From an uncultured Eubacteriales bacterium (GTDB lineage: Bacteria; Bacillota; Clostridia; Oscillospirales; CAG-272): a stretch of 7,504 bases of DNA. The notes below the pieces were generated by a model. It was not told the DNA's origin and made no database searches. It saw nothing but the letters and a program-made list of their open reading frames with translations. The stretch lies in NCBI GenBank assembly GCA_934462825.1, contig CAKSIP010000051.1:1-7504 (forward strand), given 5' to 3'. The first letter of the stretch is position 1. Each line of letters begins with the position of its first letter. Both the position numbers and the translations under genes were made by a program. This document shows, in pieces, positions 6,986-7,504 of this stretch.

Positions 6986-7006
6986 GCGGGGGCGGTGTGC
7001 CCCCGC
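6986..7006. repeat. GC-rich 8-bp hairpin
   Basis: GCGGGGGC (6986-6993) pairs with GCCCCCGC (6999-7006) around a GGTGT loop. No T-run follows it on the minus strand, and only a short TTTA follows on the plus strand, so on its own it is a poor intrinsic terminator. It lies between the leucine-rich repeat gene stop and the larger hairpin and may stabilise the mRNA 3' end. Confidence 0.55.
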
Positions 7007-7046
7007 TTTATGCTATATGTATTGTATTGCGCGAAAATTTTTGCTT

Positions 7047-7504
7047 TTATTTTGCAATATCGCCGTCGCTGCAATGAATCGTGTAATCGCCGGTGAAGCG
7101 GTTCCAAACCGCATCTTTTTCTATCGCATTCCACTGCTCTTTAGTTCCGTTAAAAACAATTGAGGTCAAGCTGCTACAACCGGAGAACGCATACTTGCCA
7201 ATGCTCTTTACACTGTCGGGAATCGTGATGGAGGTCAAGCTGCTACAACCGTCGAACGCTGCCCTCCCAATGCTCGTTACACTACCGTTGGTTGGGATGA
7301 TACTTGTATTGCACCCCAAAATCAATGTTTTGTTTTGGGTGTCGATAAGGCAGTTGTCTTGGCTGTGGTAGACGGTGTTTCCGTTACTTACTGTTATATG
7401 TGTCAAGCTGCTACAATAAGAGAACGCATCCCTCCCAATGCTCGTTACACTGTCGGGAATCGTGATGGAGGTCAAACCGCTGCAACCGGAGAACGCCTCC
7501 CTCC
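7047..7504 (-). CDS. BspA-like leucine-rich repeat protein, C-terminal part (partial)
   Basis: This is the last 152 or so residues of a LRR_5/BspA-type protein; the gene runs off the right edge, so its N-terminus and any signal peptide are not seen. Tandem repeats of about 23 residues follow the pattern TSITIPDSVTSIGRDAFSYC-SSL, with the IGxxAF-x-GCSSL core recurring. One unit is interrupted by a longer insertion (VSNGNTVYHSQDNCLID onward), common in this family. The C-terminus, with FNGTKEQWNAIEK and YTIHCSDGDI, matches the usual capping segment of BspA-like domains, so the stop is natural. BspA-like proteins are typically secreted or surface-exposed and involved in adhesion or protein binding; location here is inferred. 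The frame is open through 7504, so the TTG at 7475 is an internal leucine codon, not a start. Likely terminator hairpins lie downstream. Confidence 0.88.
   Translation of the reverse strand, partial: REAFSGCSGLTSITIPDSVTSIGRDAFSYCSSLTHITVSNGNTVYHSQDNCLIDTQNKTLILGCNTSIIPTNGSVTSIGRAAFDGCSSLTSITIPDSVKSIGKYAFSGCSSLTSIVFNGTKEQWNAIEKDAVWNRFTGDYTIHCSDGDIAK
7201..7475. repeat. Near-identical DNA repeats within the leucine-rich repeat gene
   Basis: The segments 7201-7238 and 7438-7475 match at 37 of 38 positions by eye and are 237 bp (79 codons) apart. Shorter copies of the GTCAAGCTGCTACAA unit occur at about 7165, 7234 and 7402. They encode repeated TSITIPDSV and GCSSL modules and are conserved at the nucleotide level, suggesting recent duplication or gene conversion among repeats. 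Confidence 0.7.

Noticed and set aside
7093..7371. 92-aa plus-strand open frame
   Set aside because: It is antisense to the leucine-rich repeat array and its own repeats simply mirror that array.
7165..7504. Regularly repeated DNA units suggesting a CRISPR-like array
   Set aside because: The repeats are coding, in frame with the leucine-rich repeat protein, irregular in spacing and lacking distinct spacers.

Overview
The window looks like Firmicutes DNA, most likely from a gut-type Clostridia (Oscillospiraceae/Lachnospiraceae-like) genome. The evidence is its moderate GC content, strong AAAGGAG/GGAGG ribosome binding sites, a BspA-like leucine-rich repeat protein, and protein families common on clostridial integrative/conjugative elements, large plasmids and phages. 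The lineage is inferred from family resemblance, not from a marker gene.

Positions 1-6156 carry a compact plus-strand operon of four genes. (1) A large SNF2-type superfamily II helicase (41-3304) of the kind usually found on mobile elements, often next to or fused with an adenine-specific DNA methylase. (2) A MoxR-type AAA+ ATPase (3301-4416) that starts at a TTG overlapping the helicase stop. (3) A DUF2201-type protein with an N-terminal HExxH metallopeptidase-like domain and a C-terminal von Willebrand factor A domain with an intact MIDAS (4403-5650), overlapping the ATPase gene by 14 bp. (4) A small SLOG/YpsA-like Rossmann nucleotide-binding protein (5686-6156). A strong intrinsic terminator follows at 6161-6214. 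The overlaps and short gaps imply co-transcription and translational coupling. The AAA+ and VWA proteins form a classic MoxR-VWA chaperone pair, here tied to a DNA translocase and a putative nucleotide-sensing protein.

Positions 6215-7504 are on the opposite strand. A convergent gene (6231-6806, minus) encodes a 191-aa protein with a two-CxxC zinc-knuckle-like C-terminus, a family I associate with Firmicutes mobile elements. It has its own ribosome binding site and an extended -10 promoter. The 240-bp spacer upstream of it holds three hairpin-capable inverted repeats. One is a 15-bp perfect terminator-like repeat, one a GC-rich 8-bp stem, and one an imperfect hairpin centred on a 12-nt palindrome. 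Beyond this, the 3' end of a BspA-like leucine-rich repeat protein gene (minus) runs off the right edge.

The most interesting part is the helicase / MoxR / VWA-metallopeptidase / SLOG operon. It could be a mobile-element maintenance module or a conflict (defence or anti-defence) system. The sequence supports the components and their coupling, but not a specific function. I see no tRNA, rRNA, CRISPR array, transposase, integrase or attachment site.
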